Below the pieces are notes generated by a model. That model was not told the DNA's origin, made no database searches, and was given only the letters and a program-made list of their open reading frames with translations. Position numbers and translations under genes: made by a program. This document shows, piece by piece, positions 33,691 to 43,320 of a DNA stretch of 64,000 bases; within the stretch, counting starts at the first letter, position 1, and the number at the start of each line of letters is the position of its first letter. Source of the stretch: Closterium sp. Naga37s-1 (Eukaryota; Streptophyta; Zygnematophyceae; Desmidiales; Closteriaceae); assembly GCA_947471745.1 (NCBI GenBank), contig CANJKZ010001023.1, positions 558,001-622,000 of the forward strand, in the 5' to 3' direction.

Positions 33691-36600
33691 CTACTCTCAT
33701 CGACGCGACTCGTCGAAGAAACTCACCGTGGAGCAAGAGGAAGAATTGGCGCGCCGCGAAGCTGAGGAGCTTCGCCAGCAAAGCCTCGCAGAAGCACGTG
33801 GGACCTTCGCTTGCGCCACCTGGGGAGCTGAGGCTGAAGAAAGTGCCTCCAATGAAGGGGGGTGGGGGAGCGCTGGAGGATGGGGAACAAGTGACACTAG
33901 CGGCTGGGGAGACAACGGCGGAACCTGGGCCAACGCGAGCGGCGGATGGGGCGCCGCAACTAGCGCCGACAATAGCGGCTGGGGTACTTTCCGCGAAGAA
34001 CGAAAGGGGGGAGAGGATGAAGCTGAGGAAACTGAGGCAACACCTGCAGTCGTTCCTCTTGGTCGTCCCCTGCGTCACATTCCACTCGCACCACCTCCTC
34101 CTGACAACCCCCCGCGTCGCAATCCATGGGACACCATCATCTGGGGCAACGAGCCGTCAACCCCGCGTCGCACCGTCTACGGACCTGCCCTTGAGCCACG
34201 CGAACCAACCTTCGTCCCTGGAACCATCCCCGGGACCAGCATTCTGCTCTCTGAGATTCGCGACAGAGAGTTCTTGGCGCTGATGCTGACTACCGCACCA
34301 GAAGAAGAAGAAGCAGAGGGAGTAGCAGCAGAACCTGCTCCTGTACCTGACGAAGACCCTGAGGAAGCGCGCGCGCGCTACATGCGCACCTCCGGCTTTC
34401 GTGCTGACGATACTCTCTGGCACCAGCGCCTCGGACACCCTTCACGCGCGACGCTGAAAAACTGCATCGACGCAGGCGTCTTCGCTCCTAGCGCACTCCT
34501 GCGCCCTGATGGCTCCGAAGTGAGAGGCGCGACACATCCGCGCAACTGCACCGTCTGCCCCGAAGCTGCGCTGAGCCACCAACCGTTCCCGCTGCTCGAA
34601 CCTGGAACAAACCGCTACCCCAAGCTACACAAGGTGTACAGCGATTTCCTGAACGTGGGGCATTGCGGAGTCGAGGACGAAATGTACACGCTCGCCTTCA
34701 TCGACGCTGGAACGAGCTACGTGTGGGTCGTGAACGTGGAGTCACGCGACAGAGCCTACGAGGTGTTTCGCCTCTGGCTGGCGCACGCGGAGCGACAGTC
34801 TGGGAAGAAGCTGAAAATCTGGCAATCTGACGGCGCGGCAGAATTCAGGAGCAACCAGATGCAAACCTACCTCACGCAAAAGGGGATCGAGCACCACATT
34901 TCTCTCCCCTACGCACACCAGCAGCAGGGCGTAGCTGAGCGGACGAACCGCACGCTAATGACGAAGGTGCGCGCGCTGATGAAGCAGTCGAAATTGCCGC
35001 CGATCTACTGGACCTACGCGATGCACCACGCCGTGCGGGTGCACAACCTACTTTCGACCACCGCCATCACCGGCAATCTGTCCCCGCACGTCAAATGGAC
35101 CGGGACCAAAGGAGATACCTCCATGTTGCGCGTATGGGGGTGCATGGTTCAATACCGCCCGCCGACTTCAACCATCGGCAAATTCGCCAGCCGCGCGCGC
35201 TGGGGGATCCATCTCGGCATCAGTCACGAGTACAAGGCGTGGATCGTGCTGGACCTCCTCAGTCAGAAAATCGCTCACGCTCGCGACGTCATCTTCTACG
35301 AGCGCCTCTTCCTCGACCAGTTCCGCCGCGACGAAGAAACGAACGCGAACCGCGTCTACGCGAACGATGGGCACAGCTACGCAACGCCCGAAGACGAAGC
35401 CGCTGCAGCGATCTTGGAGCAGGACACGAGGGGCGAGTTCGTGTGGGAAGAACGACGCAGCAGCGACGACGACGACGACGATTCCTCGGGAGGAGGAATG
35501 GGCGCAGCAGGCCGAAGCGGAACAGGCGGAAGCGGCAGAGGCACAGCACCATCAGCGCCTCCTGAACCAGAAAGCGATGACGACGACGTACAGGAAGTCA
35601 TCCCGCAACGTCGCCACGACAGCACTATCTCAGGACTGCGGCTGCTCGGACTTCACACCGCAACTTCGAAGGCGCCACGTGTCATCGAGCCCCGAAATCC
35701 GCGCGAAGCTCTTTCTGGACCACACAGCAAGGAATGGCACGAAGCAATGGACGCAGAGATCAAGGCGCTGGAGTCACGAGACACCTGGGTGCTAGTCGAC
35801 CGCGCGGCGATCAAAGGCGCAAGAATCCTCTCGGGGAAGTGGGTCTTCCGCGTGAAAACCGCAGCGGACGGAACGATCGAGCGCTTCAAGGCGCGTTGGG
35901 TGGTTCGCGGCTACGATCAGAGGCATGGCATCGACTTCGACCAGACGTTCGCCCCAGTTAGCCGCCATACCTCCGTTCGAATCCTGCTCGCCATTGCAGC
36001 TGCAAGGCACCTACCACTCCGCCAGATCGACGTGAAGAACGCGTTCCTGTACGCGTTAGTGGACGCCGTGATCTACGTGGAGCAGCCGCACACCTACGGC
36101 GAAGGGGACTCGCGCGTGTGCCAACTGCGCAAGTCACCCTACGGGATCAAACAGGCTCCAAGGCTGTGGCAGCAGTACCTGCACAACATCCTGCTTGAAA
36201 TCGGATTCAAGCAGATGCCGCACGATCCAAGGATGTATCGCCGCGAATTCCGCGGGGAATACATTCTCCTCACGGTGTATGTCGACGACCTGCTTTACAC
36301 AGGCTCAAACAACGAGCTTCTCGAGCAGTTCGAGAAGGCCTTGGCGGGGCGCGTCGACATCACGTGCAACTACGAGGTGAAGCAGTTTCTAGGCCTCAAC
36401 ATCTCCTACGCGCTTGAGGCCATTCATCTCTCAGCGGCTAAGTACGCAGAGGAGTTAGGGAAGCGGTTCAACATTCCACCTGCACCTCTCCCAACTCCCT
36501 ACCGAACTCCCGGACCGAACCACAAACCCGACAACAAACCCCTATCCCCTGCTGGGATTCAAACGTACCAGCAGCAGTTGGGATGCCTCCTCTTCGCCTC

Positions 36601-37261
36601 TGTCACCTGCAGGCCAGACCTCTCGTACATCGCCAGTCAGCTGGCGCAGTACTCACGCAAACCAACGGCTGAGAATCTTCTGGATCTGCAGCGCGCCCTT
36701 CAGTTCTTCGTTTCAACGCCCAAGATTGGGCTGTGCTACTCAACTGCACCAACTCCATCCTTCAACCTCATCGGCTATGTGGACGCCGATCACGCAGCAG
36801 ACCCCGATAATCGACGGTCCAGGACTGGCTTCCTGTTCCGACTCGAGCCAACGGGACCAATCTCCTGGAGCTCGCAGAAGCAGGAGCTGGTTGCCCTGTC
36901 GTCAGCCGAAGCGGAATTCATCGCAGCAACCGCAGCAGTTCGCCAAGGCCTCTACTTGCAGGAACTCCTGCAAGAGGCGAAGATTCAAGTTTCGCCCACA
37001 TTTCGCCTTCACTGCGACAACCAGAGCGCGATTCGCATCGCGAACAAACCTGGTTTCGTCAACCGCACCAAGCACATTGCACTGCGGTACTTCTTCGTGA
37101 AGGATGAGGTGGACAAGGGCAAGGTCAACTTGACCTACTGCCCGACCGGTGACATGGCAGCAGACTTCCTCACGAAGCGACTGCCACGCCAGCAGTATCA
37201 GCACTGCTCCGAACTCAGCGGCGTGGTCAAGCAGGTCAAGTCGAGCTACGGCCAGGAGTGA
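33691..37261 (+). CDS. 5'-truncated second Ty1/copia Pol, fused in frame to gypsy integrase
   Basis: The open frame actually starts upstream at 33287 and passes without a stop from the gypsy insert and integrase into copia sequence at about 33690. Copia part: acidic segment, WG/GW-rich stretch (33850-33990), pre-integrase LWHQRLGHPS (34420), integrase (SDFLNVGHCG..., HQQQGVAERTNR), and an acidic linker with D-runs. RT: GKWVFRVK, QIDVKNAFLYA, YVDDLLYTG at 36278. RNase H: YVDADHAADPD, ALSSAEAEF, HCDNQSAI, RTKHIALRYF. Gag and protease are absent. The frame ends at TGA 37259. Copia pol here is undamaged, in contrast to the gypsy RT. Confidence 0.88.
33850..33990 (+). other. WG/GW-repeat segment in the second copia element
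   Basis: Seven Trp-Gly type motifs in ~45 residues (GGWGSAGGWGT, SGWGDNG, ASGGWGA, NSGWGTF) in a Ser/Gly/Asn/Asp-rich context. This composition matches Argonaute-hook platforms. No experimental inference is possible from sequence. Confidence 0.6.
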
Positions 37262-37268
37262 AGGGGGG
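37259..37268 (+). promoter_or_regulatory. Polypurine tract
   Basis: TGAAGGGGGG overlaps the pol stop and directly precedes the LTR TG, the normal plus-strand primer site. Confidence 0.8.
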
Positions 37269-37736
37269 TGTTACGAATAGTAATACTTGAATATTACTGT
37301 GCACTCCTCACCGCATCAAAGAGAAGCACGCAGTATCGCGAATGAACGCGAAGCGTCAGACGGTTGGAATCGACTCGAAGCGTCAGACAGTTGGGACGCA
37401 TCTGGACCGTCGGAGCAGACAGCATCAGGCAGCTGCAGGCAGGATGGTTTCGGCGGGAACAGTTTCGTAACTGTTCGCGCCGCACGGTTGGGAATGTATT
37501 TGAATAAGGGAATGTACCCCTTAGAGTACATGGATAGCTAGGTCGTTTCATCTCCCCTGTACTCATATTTATATTTGCTGTATTTGCATGTTTTAAATCA
37601 TCTCAAAGCATTTTACATTCACTCTGCTATTGAGGTCAAGGGCCCACCAACATCATTTCTCTGCGTGCGAACCTTCCTGAGTAGATCCTAGGCCACGATC
37701 AACTTGTGATCGCAGCACTCATAACAAGAAGAGCAC
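37269..37736 (+). repeat. 3' LTR of the second copia element
   Basis: TGTTACGAATAG...CTCATAACA, 468 bp, with TGTTA/TAACA inverted ends. It begins with a hairpin (AGTAATA/TATTACT, 37278-37298) and holds a ~25-bp tandem repeat (GAAGCGTCAGACGGTTGG type, 37348-37400). Confidence 0.75.
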
Positions 37737-37741
37737 CATGG

Positions 37742-38111
37742 TTCACTCTGAAACGGATACCGTAGATTCTTGGCAAAGCACAAAACTATCTAGATTAATA
37801 AAGTTGACCAACAAAATGAGCAATCTGGGCCACAGGTTTTTACGGTAATATTTTTTCCATTCTTGCTCTGGGGTCGTGCAAAAGGATATCTCAGCCACAT
37901 TTCATTCCAGCATGAACCATTACAGAATCAGTTACGGTACCTTTCTTCTTGGTGGTAACCCTACAGACTGCAGCTGCCCTAGCATGCTGACCTTCCCCAC
38001 AGCGTATTGATCATCTCCTGACATTCCTCCTCCTTTTCTTCCTTCCCCAGGCCAGCTAACAATACCCAGGATTACTATATATTTCTCCAGCAGCCACTGC
38101 ATGCACTACCT
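37742..38111. other. Spacer between the transposon block and the CHRD-like gene
   Basis: About 370 bases downstream of the minus-strand gene. Presumed 3' UTR; no other feature is recognised. Confidence 0.4.
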
Positions 38112-39428
38112 CTAACTGCGCTGCCAGAACGTGTCGGGGGTCGGGCGGGAGAAATTTGCAAACTGACCGCGAGCAGCTCCATCCGCAAACGCTGCTGTCT
38201 TCACAATCCCAAAGTACCCACTCGGATTCGCCAAGAGCAGATTCGCCACCTCGAAATAGCTCTTCCCATCCGCGTTACTGTACTGCGTGGCATTATACCA
38301 GACACCAGAAAACCCATACACATAACCGGTACGAGCAGCCGGGCGGAAAAACCCAAAGTATTTCGGAATGGGTGCGGCGTGCCTGCGACCGCGGGAGTCC
38401 CTGCGGGTGCCGTTCCAAGTCATGTTGACCCACGCTGCTTCGGTGGCGGAGAACTCGAGAAGGGCGGCGCCGCTGTCTGCCGAGCCGGCAGCGCCGGTGC
38501 TGATGGCGATGGAGAGGGGAGCTCCGGGGGCGGTGAGGCGGATGCTGGCTCCGTAGCGAATGTTGTAGTCGCTGCCACTCCTGCCAGCCAGGGGTGGGTG
38601 GTGCAGGTGATGGGTAAGATGCAGTAGGAGGGGATGAGCAGGTGGTTGTCAGTGAGCGGTGGCGCTTATTGGAAAGCAGCGTGGGAAGCGGGAAACTGAA
38701 GAGGAGGTGGAATGAGTGATTGGTTGGCAACGAGAGGCTGATTAGCAATGAGAGGCAGAGCTGCTTACTGGAAGACAGCGAGGGAGATGACGCCCGTGGC
38801 ATTCACATCCCCAGCAGCGCTGGTGATCTCCGTGCCGTTCAGCCTCGCCTTCACCGCTCCTGGCGAGATGAGGAGCAGGCGGGATGAGGAGCAGGAGAGA
38901 TGAGGAGCAGGAGGGACGAGGAGTAGGAGGAATGGGACATGGGAGGTGAGGGTTGGTTGCGACAGCTTTCATGAACAGGCATGCCCGTCTTTGTGCCGTT
39001 CAGCCGTGCAAGCTAACAATCCAAAACCAACAAGATAAAGAATGAAGCGTTCGAGTCTTACTCACCCACGCGGGTGCCCAGACCCCCAGCGCGATTGCGC
39101 CGACCGCCGCCAAACCCGCCGCCAAACCCGCCGCCTCCACCACCGCGTCCCCCTTCGAAGCCGCGTCCTCCGCCACCCCCGCGCCCACCGCCGCCGCCAT
39201 GAGCGGCGCCTGTTGCGGTATTCGGGGACGAGGGGGAACATCGTTAGAGGCATCAGAAACATCATTATCGGATACTTCACTGCAGATTAGTGGAAGGCGT
39301 GAAAGAATGCATTGGTTCGCAAGCATGTTCTTGAAACGGTTATCGAGGCTGTGCTTACAGGCGACGACGAGGAGAGCTAGCAGCGACGCGGCGAGAAGGT
39401 GGCGAAGAGCCGTCGTCGTCGTCGTCAT
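38112..39428 (-). CDS. Secreted CHRD-like glycine-rich protein (copy 2)
   Basis: Join 39359-39428, 39066-39209, 38769-38859, 38112-38580 on the minus strand; 257 aa with consistent phases. Signal peptide MTTTTTALRHLLAASLLALLVVA, then CAAH and a Gly/Arg-rich stretch, as in copy 1. The core aligns throughout: NATGVISLAVFQSGSDYNIRY, LEFSATEAAW, TWNGTR, YGFSGVWYNAT, SYFEVANLLLANPSGYFG, ADGAARGQF. One extra intron splits the region encoded by copy 1's last exon. The C-terminus lacks copy 1's second Gly/His-rich tail. An in-frame Met at 39452 is an alternative start. A TATA box lies 156 bp upstream. Probable role: secreted or wall-associated; function unknown. Confidence 0.75.
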
Positions 39429-39583
39429 CGTTGATTGGGTAAAGAGCGTCAAATGAAGAGCAATGACTCGAGTAGAGGCGAAAACGAGGACGACTGTTCG
39501 ACTATATGTTCAAGCTGATGTCGGGTCACCGTACGAGAGGAGACCGAGTAGAATGATGAGATATCCTGAGAGATTATTGGGTG

Positions 39584-39591
39584 CTTTTATA
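39584..39591 (-). promoter_or_regulatory. TATA box of CHRD-like copy 2
   Basis: TATAAAAG on the minus strand in the context GGTCTATAAAAGCACC, about 156 bp upstream of the start codon at 39428. Transcription would start near 39555. Confidence 0.65.
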
Positions 39592-40753
39592 GACCTGCTC
39601 CCAGGACTGCTCCTCTGCACGATAGTACATCGCAGCCTTGAGCTACGCTAGGCCATAAACGGGCGAGAACTGGGGAAGCCTGCTCGCAGAGCGCAGGAAG
39701 CGGCAATCACGGCGGTGCGAGGAAGTCACACCGAAGCTTCCGTGAGGTACTACCGCGGTCGGACCCACTCGGGCCCGCGGCTGGTACTTTACTGTAGGTG
39801 GAGCTGCTTCCGAAGCAGATTTTCGCGTGGCGCGCTAACGGGCGGGAAACACGCGAGCGAGAGTTTGTACTCCGACGTCGTTCCGACACAGTTTATCTGA
39901 TCATTCGAGGGCCTGGCAGGGGGAGAAAACTGACAGGCGAGGTGGGCCTGGGGGAAGGGACACCCGCCGCTGACAGGATGAGACGACCTTCTCCATGAGG
40001 CGAGACGTAGAGACAGCTGGCAGTGCTGACATGACAACGTGGCTGCGTCTCCGCGATAAACGCCGGAATATCATACTAGGACTCGGACCTACGAGAGAGG
40101 ATCCTGACTGGGGGAGGATGGTCGGTGGATGAAGGGAAGGTAATTGTGGGGCGGTGATGGATGGCAAGTGTACATGCAGATTGATTCGTGCTTCATTTCT
40201 TCAGATAGGACAACCCTGCTAAACCTTTCTTCAGCGCTCCCAACCTCCCAGTACGTTCAAGAATTACTTACGTTTTGTTCAGCCCTGGGAGATCCGCGTG
40301 TCCCAGACTCCCAGTCTGCAAAATCTACTGGGAGAACAGGGTGTACTGGTGGCGAAAAATCTACTGCGCGATGCGAAGCACGAAAATCTTCCCGCTTCAA
40401 ATTTCACGCTTCTGCGAATTTCGCCCCTCCATCCAGCTGGTGATGCTTTCTTCCCTTGTTTCACCCCGTGCGAAAAGTCGTCCGCCCAGCTGTGTGTTTG
40501 ACCAGTCGTCGCATGGGTCGCATACCCATATCACTTTCTACACTCACAGCAATGGACTCGTTTATGTCGCCTCGCCAGCTTCCTCCTTGTTGCTCCATTA
40601 GAGAGTCCCCCTTCACAAGCCGGATAAATGGTATAGTCAAGACTATGAACTGAATGAGTTTTAGCAGACTCTGTCATGCATGCTCTCATCCTTCAAATTT
40701 CATTACATTTTACATTATATCATTGCAAAGCTGAGCAAATCATAAGACGGCAT
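39592..40753. other. Intergenic region
   Basis: Upstream of the CHRD-like gene and downstream of XRCC3 (both minus strand). No gene-like structure; open frames here are short and without motifs. Confidence 0.45.
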
Positions 40754-42829
40754 TCAAATCCGAGCAGGAACTATTACTCGACATGAATTCTCCACCACTT
40801 CACCCATCATTGTATCCTTTCCTGCATCCTGCCATCTGTGCTCATCTACTCTCCTCCTGTCTGAATCACCAGGCTTCATCACCACATCACTACAAGAACT
40901 TGTTGCAGGCACCAAGGTCATGTCGCAATCCATCAAATTCCTGCCTCCCATGGGGCCAGCACCAACAATTCCATCCAATCCCAGAGTGAAATCCACCCAA
41001 CCTGGAGGCAGATACGGTGAAAACACCAAGACAAGCTTTCGCTCCACATTTCTTCCCCCAGCAACGCCACCTGCCTGCAGGTTAGAACCCTCCCAAGCCT
41101 GCTGTCCGAGCCTGGGTGTCTGGAACGATGAGTAGGACAGGAAGGTGGCAGGAGTTCGCCTGGAGAGAAGAAGGCGTGTGTTGATGCAGTGGGACCAGGC
41201 GAGGCCTAGGGCTGGTACGACACGCTGGCCTGATGACCAGAGGATCTGTGAGTTTTCTGAGTCGGAGAGGATGTCAGGGTGCGGACCAGAATACGCCACA
41301 GTCGCTGACGCTGATGGCTCTGATTTTGCTTCACCGTCTACTTCTTCTGTTGCTGCTGCTGGAGTGACACTGGGATGTGGGTTGTCGATGGAGGCTGTGA
41401 CCTGGTTGGTCACCACCACGGCGATTTTGTACCGATCTGCAAGATGCTTGAGAGCAGATGCGATGCGGAAGAGCATGGTGGTGCGCTGACACATGTCGTC
41501 GCGTGAGTTGTCGAACTCCGAGCGGAACAGCGAGGCGATGGAGTCAATGATGAGAAGGCGGATGGGATGGGCTCTGGCACGGACGAGCTCCACATGCATC
41601 TCTCCTTCCAAACAGTGGGTCAGCTCCTGGACGGTTGGGATCTCCTTGATGAACACGTGGTCACATGGATGGCCACAATCACTTCCCGGGTTGATGTTGA
41701 TCGCAGGTTTATAGTCACCGGTGCTGCTGATGGTATCACATGTCTGCACGCCGTTGCTGTTCACAGCACCAGGAGAATTTGATTTGAGCAGGTTTTGGAA
41801 ACGGCTGCTGTTGGCAAGTTGGAAGAGTCGTTTGGTGGGGAACCGACCATCAGTGTATATGTACAGTGCTGCACCCCGTGACGTGTCGGCGTTGCCTCCT
41901 GACGTGTTAGGAGAACCAGAGGATGCGAGCAGCGGTTGCGCAGGAGCCTGAAAGGGTGTTGTTGACACAGGTGCTTGCACTGCCAGCGCCAGCTGCAAGC
42001 ATAACTGGGTTTTGCCACTCGCCGCCTCTCCCACGAGCTCGGTCACCTGGCAGGCTCGCAGGCCGCCTCTGAGAAAATGGTCCAACACGGGACACCCGAG
42101 GGACACGTAGCTGGGAACGACCGAGTGTAGCGAAATTGGGAGAAACGGCAACCCATCAGTTACAGATGATTCGTTTATATGAAAATCGAGCTGATCATCC
42201 GAAGGAGAGCGTTCAAGGCGGAGGGGAGGTTGGCTTGGGCGTTTCTGTGGTTGACACGGTGATAGTGGGTTGAGATGGGTTTCCTGCTGTTGCGGAGACA
42301 CGGCTTCTTGTTTGGGTTGCAGAGAAACGATGGTCGCAGGCGTCTTTTGAGAATGATTAGCGTAAACATAATGATGGTTTGAGATGGGTTGAGCGGAAAG
42401 CTTGAGCGGTGGAAGCGGTGGTGGCTGGTCCAGGTGTGGGGGTTGCTGTTGAGGTGATAAGGGTTCTTGTTTGGGTTGCAGAGGAACGAAATTCGCAGCG
42501 TCACAATGGTCATGTTGGTCAGAGAGAGGGTGAGGCTGAGCAGAGAGCTTGAGTGGTGTCAGTGATGAGCGTGGCTGGTCCAAATGTGCGTTTGGCTGGG
42601 GAGACGCGACGCTAGCTTGATTGCGTTGCGGGACGGCGATCGCAGAAGCGTCGTGGCAAGGAAGAGGGTGCGAGGAGACGTTGCACGGTCGAGAGGGCGA
42701 TGGACGCGCGTGATGAAATGGCGGGTTCTGCTGCGAAGTCGTTCTGGCTGGATCAGGTTGGAGGGGGACGATTTTCTGCGACGGCGAATCGTCATCATGG
42801 CTCGGAATGTGAAGTCGGTAACGGGACAT
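40754..42829 (-). CDS. XRCC3: XRCC3-type RAD51 paralog, intronless, extended N-terminus
   Basis: RecA-family ATPase of homologous recombination, acting with RAD51C in strand exchange and junction processing. One uninterrupted frame of 691 aa, about twice the usual length. Residues ~1-235 are a Pro/Gln/Ser-rich extension with three or four loose repeats (VPLQPKQE..SPQQQ..HLDQP..PLKLSAQP). The RecA core follows: LGCPVLDHFLRGG, Walker A GEAASGKTQLCLQLAL (~270), LYIYTDGRFPTKRL, CDHVFIKE, Walker B IRLLIIDSIASLFRSEFDN (~430), VVVTNQVT, and the XRCC3-typical RVVPALGLAWSHCINTRLLLSR and VFSPYLPP. Insertions of low complexity lie between Walker A and the next strand and after VTNQVT. The C-terminal ~80 residues have no obvious counterpart. 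Lack of introns beside intron-rich genes could indicate retroposition. Confidence 0.9.
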   Translation of the reverse strand: MSRYRLHIPSHDDDSPSQKIVPLQPDPARTTSQQNPPFHHARPSPSRPCNVSSHPLPCHDASAIAVPQRNQASVASPQPNAHLDQPRSSLTPLKLSAQPHPLSDQHDHCDAANFVPLQPKQEPLSPQQQPPHLDQPPPLPPLKLSAQPISNHHYVYANHSQKTPATIVSLQPKQEAVSPQQQETHLNPLSPCQPQKRPSQPPLRLERSPSDDQLDFHINESSVTDGLPFLPISLHSVVPSYVSLGCPVLDHFLRGGLRACQVTELVGEAASGKTQLCLQLALAVQAPVSTTPFQAPAQPLLASSGSPNTSGGNADTSRGAALYIYTDGRFPTKRLFQLANSSRFQNLLKSNSPGAVNSNGVQTCDTISSTGDYKPAININPGSDCGHPCDHVFIKEIPTVQELTHCLEGEMHVELVRARAHPIRLLIIDSIASLFRSEFDNSRDDMCQRTTMLFRIASALKHLADRYKIAVVVTNQVTASIDNPHPSVTPAAATEEVDGEAKSEPSASATVAYSGPHPDILSDSENSQILWSSGQRVVPALGLAWSHCINTRLLLSRRTPATFLSYSSFQTPRLGQQAWEGSNLQAGGVAGGRNVERKLVLVFSPYLPPGWVDFTLGLDGIVGAGPMGGRNLMDCDMTLVPATSSCSDVVMKPGDSDRRRVDEHRWQDAGKDTMMGEVVENSCRVIVPARI

Positions 42830-43320
42830 AACGCAGAGGTAGCGTTAACGGGCTAAGCAGAAATTTCCTTCGAACAAGTTGATCAGCAACAGTCCGCCTG
42901 CAAGGTCCATAGTCCTTTCTCCCCTTGCAAGTTTCTGAAGCGATTCAGCCGCGAGGAGGCGTTAGAGGCAGCCAGAGAGACATTCCCGCTTGCTCCACGG
43001 GTCGAATCGAGTCAACACAGTGCTGCCAACGCCTTGAGGTCTGTGCAAACAGGCAGTGAAAGGGCCAAGCATTCCCAGGGCTGGCGGAGCGGGGCCACGC
43101 TAGGCGGGGACAAATTCTCAAGGTTGAGGTCCCGCGAACCTTGGTTCGGAAAACAAGATCGGTAACCATGTTTATCAGACGTTACGCCAAGGTATATTGA
43201 AAGAATCTAAACCCAGGTTTGTTACAGCCAAAATTATTGATGTCTTTACAGCCAACAAAATCTCATTCTATCATAACACTTTCACAAAAACGGCTACAAA
43301 GAGCCGACCCTCACTACGAT
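42830..43320. other. Spacer between XRCC3 and the lysozyme gene
   Basis: About 490 bases upstream of XRCC3 and downstream of the lysozyme gene (both minus). No feature is recognised. Confidence 0.4.

Larger units (their letters stand above)
21478..37741 (+). mobile_element. Compound LTR-retrotransposon block, flanked by AGAAG
   Basis: AGAAG occurs at 21478-21482, directly before a TGT... LTR start, and at 37737-37741, directly after a ...CTCATAACA LTR end, consistent with one 5-bp target duplication around the whole block. Inside are a 5' LTR and PBS, gypsy gag-protease, a nested full copia element, gypsy RT-RNase H-integrase, then a 5'-truncated copia with PPT and 3' LTR. The outer left and right LTRs share their last 9 bases but otherwise look unrelated, so the block is either a chimera or two elements with a chance flanking match. 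Confidence 0.5.
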
